Below, piece by piece: positions 63,054 to 64,000 of a stretch of DNA of 64,000 nucleotides (positions are counted from its first letter, which is position 1; each line of letters starts with the position of its first letter). The notes below the pieces were generated by a model. The model was not told the origin of the DNA. It ran no database searches and saw nothing but the letters and a program-made list of their open reading frames with translations. The translations under genes were made by a program, and so were the position numbers. The DNA is taken from positions 23,130 to 87,129 of the forward strand of contig NVTU01000007.1 in NCBI GenBank assembly GCA_002401685.1, read 5' to 3'. This DNA comes from Kordiimonadales bacterium. Its GTDB lineage: Bacteria; Pseudomonadota; Alphaproteobacteria; Sphingomonadales; Kordiimonadaceae.

Positions 63054-64000
63054 TTAATCGCTCCCGTCGTCTTCGTCATCATAGATATATTCAATGGACC
63101 ATTTTGTGCAAATATAGTTTCCGCGAACTGTTTCATACCGTAAGCAAGTTCTGATTTCTCTCGGTGGAGTGTAGGTCTCATTCTCATTGCGGTGACGACC
63201 ATTGTTATCATAATCACCCTCATATGGGCCCTCATCGGCATACCGTACCGATCCGTATGACCGATCACCTGACGTGGCATTCGCACCAATGCTTGCGCCG
63301 ACAATTGCGCCTATGGCAGCCCCCGCTCCTCGGTTATGTCCGCCGTCAATCTCAGCGCCGATAATACCCCCGACAATACCGCCAAGCAGAACACCAGCAA
63401 GATTATCGCCACCGCCGTTGTTATAGTAGCCAGCGGAGGAATAATTGCTGCCGCCATGAACATTCGGGCAGTAACTACCATAGTGATAATGGTGATGCCT
63501 GTGGTTCCAACCCCAGTAAGACCGAGCCTGAAAATACCCGCTTGAGTGTGGCCAATGGCCAAAGAACCCATAATCATCGCCGTACCAATAGCCATGCCGA
63601 AATCTGCTGCCAAAGCCGAAACTATAACCACTGGAATAGCCAAGTCCATAATTTCCAAACGAATGACCGAAGCCGCCATAATAGTGGCCAAAGCCGAAGA
63701 ACAGACCAAAGTTATTGTTGTAGCCGCCCCCACGGTGCCCTCTCCTATTGCCTCGATTGTAGCCACGATCACGCCGGTGCCGCCGATCGCGGTCAAAATT
63801 GTTTCGGCCACGGCGGTGATCAGCACGACGTTCTCGTCTGTCCCGTCTATCGATATTATTACCGCGTCGGCTGCTGGTACCAAAAGCCGGTGCAGAATCA
63901 TTATCTCTAACTATTGGAACACGACGTCTACCGCCTTCTCTGTAGCCATCATTCCTGCCACTGTTACGATTACGGGCTCTGCTACGCCGATTATCCTGGC
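63054..64000 (-). CDS. Arg/Gly/Tyr-rich glycine-zipper protein (5' end outside window)
   Basis: A minus-strand frame is open from the right edge to TAA at 63054-63056, giving 315 visible residues. The order is an Arg/Asn/Asp-rich part (DRRDRRERRADHRRRGRNNF, DRDRRHRRDRGYNRGNRRGH), a Gly/Tyr/Phe-rich part (NFGLFFGFGHYYGGFGHSFG), a His cluster (WNHRHHHYHYGSYC), a glycine zipper (GVLLGGIVGGIIGAEIDGGH, GAAIGAIVGASIGA) and a folded tail with two Cys and many acidic residues (RTCLRYETVRGNYICTKWSI). A terminator follows. No internal start is needed. A surface or periplasmic structural protein is a guess; the low-complexity part is atypical. Confidence 0.75.
   Translation of the reverse strand, partial: QDNRRSRARNRNSGRNDGYREGGRRRVPIVRDNDSAPAFGTSSRRGNNIDRRDRRERRADHRRGRNNFDRDRRHRRDRGYNRGNRRGHRGGGYNNNFGLFFGFGHYYGGFGHSFGNYGLGYSSGYSFGFGSRFRHGYWYGDDYGFFGHWPHSSGYFQARSYWGWNHRHHHYHYGSYCPNVHGGSNYSSAGYYNNGGGDNLAGVLLGGIVGGIIGAEIDGGHNRGAGAAIGAIVGASIGANATSGDRSYGSVRYADEGPYEGDYDNNGRHRNENETYTPPREIRTCLRYETVRGNYICTKWSIEYIYDDEDDGSD

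Noticed and set aside
62924-63304. Minus-strand 126-codon frame at the 3' end of the last gene
   Set aside because: Overlaps the real frame and the terminator; no family features.
63311-63901. Minus-strand 196-codon hydrophobic frame
   Set aside because: It lies in a different frame of the Arg/Gly/Tyr-rich gene. Its Ile/Val/Ala-rich composition arises from shifted Gly/Asp/Tyr codons, and the other frame has a terminator and a glycine-zipper domain.

Overview
The window looks like chromosomal DNA of an alphaproteobacterium, most probably an aerobic marine or aquatic heterotroph near Kordiimonadales, Rhodospirillales or Sphingomonadales. The evidence is the folK-rpoZ-rsh order, the pyrE, pdxJ-rnc-era-recO-parC block, the leucyl-transferase bpt, a TRAP transporter of the mannitol/chloroaromatic type, a FecA-like TonB receptor and several exported methyltransferase paralogues. 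Rank below class is inference. No rRNA, tRNA, CRISPR array, integrase or transposase was recognised.

Layout. 1-5.8 kb: the end of a Tas-like aldo-keto reductase, then a leftward run of four exported methyltransferase-like genes and a dienelactone hydrolase; the last two genes start directly behind hairpins that hold their Shine-Dalgarno sequences. 6-8.2 kb: small metabolic genes (DUF3291, SemiSWEET, DCC thiol oxidoreductase). 8.2-12.8 kb: a decayed and duplicated region with three DUF3667-like membrane proteins, a truncated copy of one of them, an XRE regulator behind a structured leader, and XRE remnants. 12.8-15.0 kb: a visibly A+T-richer three-gene cassette (methyltransferase, HARE-HTH/Nudix, RipA-like membrane protein), the best candidate for an undescribed, possibly defensive, system. 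15.2-17.3 kb: thiC with its TPP riboswitch. 17.4-31.8 kb: a striking inverted repeat, a fifth exported methyltransferase, two acetyltransferases, rpsD, a hydroxyacid dehydrogenase, a MotB-like protein, an SLC13 carrier, bpt, a TRAP operon, thioredoxin and VOC proteins.

31.8-44.7 kb is the conserved housekeeping block: parC, recO, era, rnc, pdxJ, DUF2062, pyrE and rsh, then rpoZ, folK, an NYN protein and family 5 uracil-DNA glycosylase. It links topology, RNA processing, vitamin B6, pyrimidine and folate synthesis with the stringent response. 45-52 kb: a TonB receptor with a candidate Fur box, an exported S9 peptidase, smpB-dapA and an EF-hand protein. 52.5-64 kb: two GGDEF proteins (c-di-GMP synthesis), secreted unknowns, a large zinc metalloprotease, a Sel1-like protein, glycine-zipper proteins, a MarR-MBL-CPBP operon with a clear operator, and the 3' part of an Arg/Gly/Tyr-rich protein that runs off the right edge.

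All calls come from reading the sequence and from memory of the families. No database search was run, so subfamily assignments and start codons carry the stated uncertainty.
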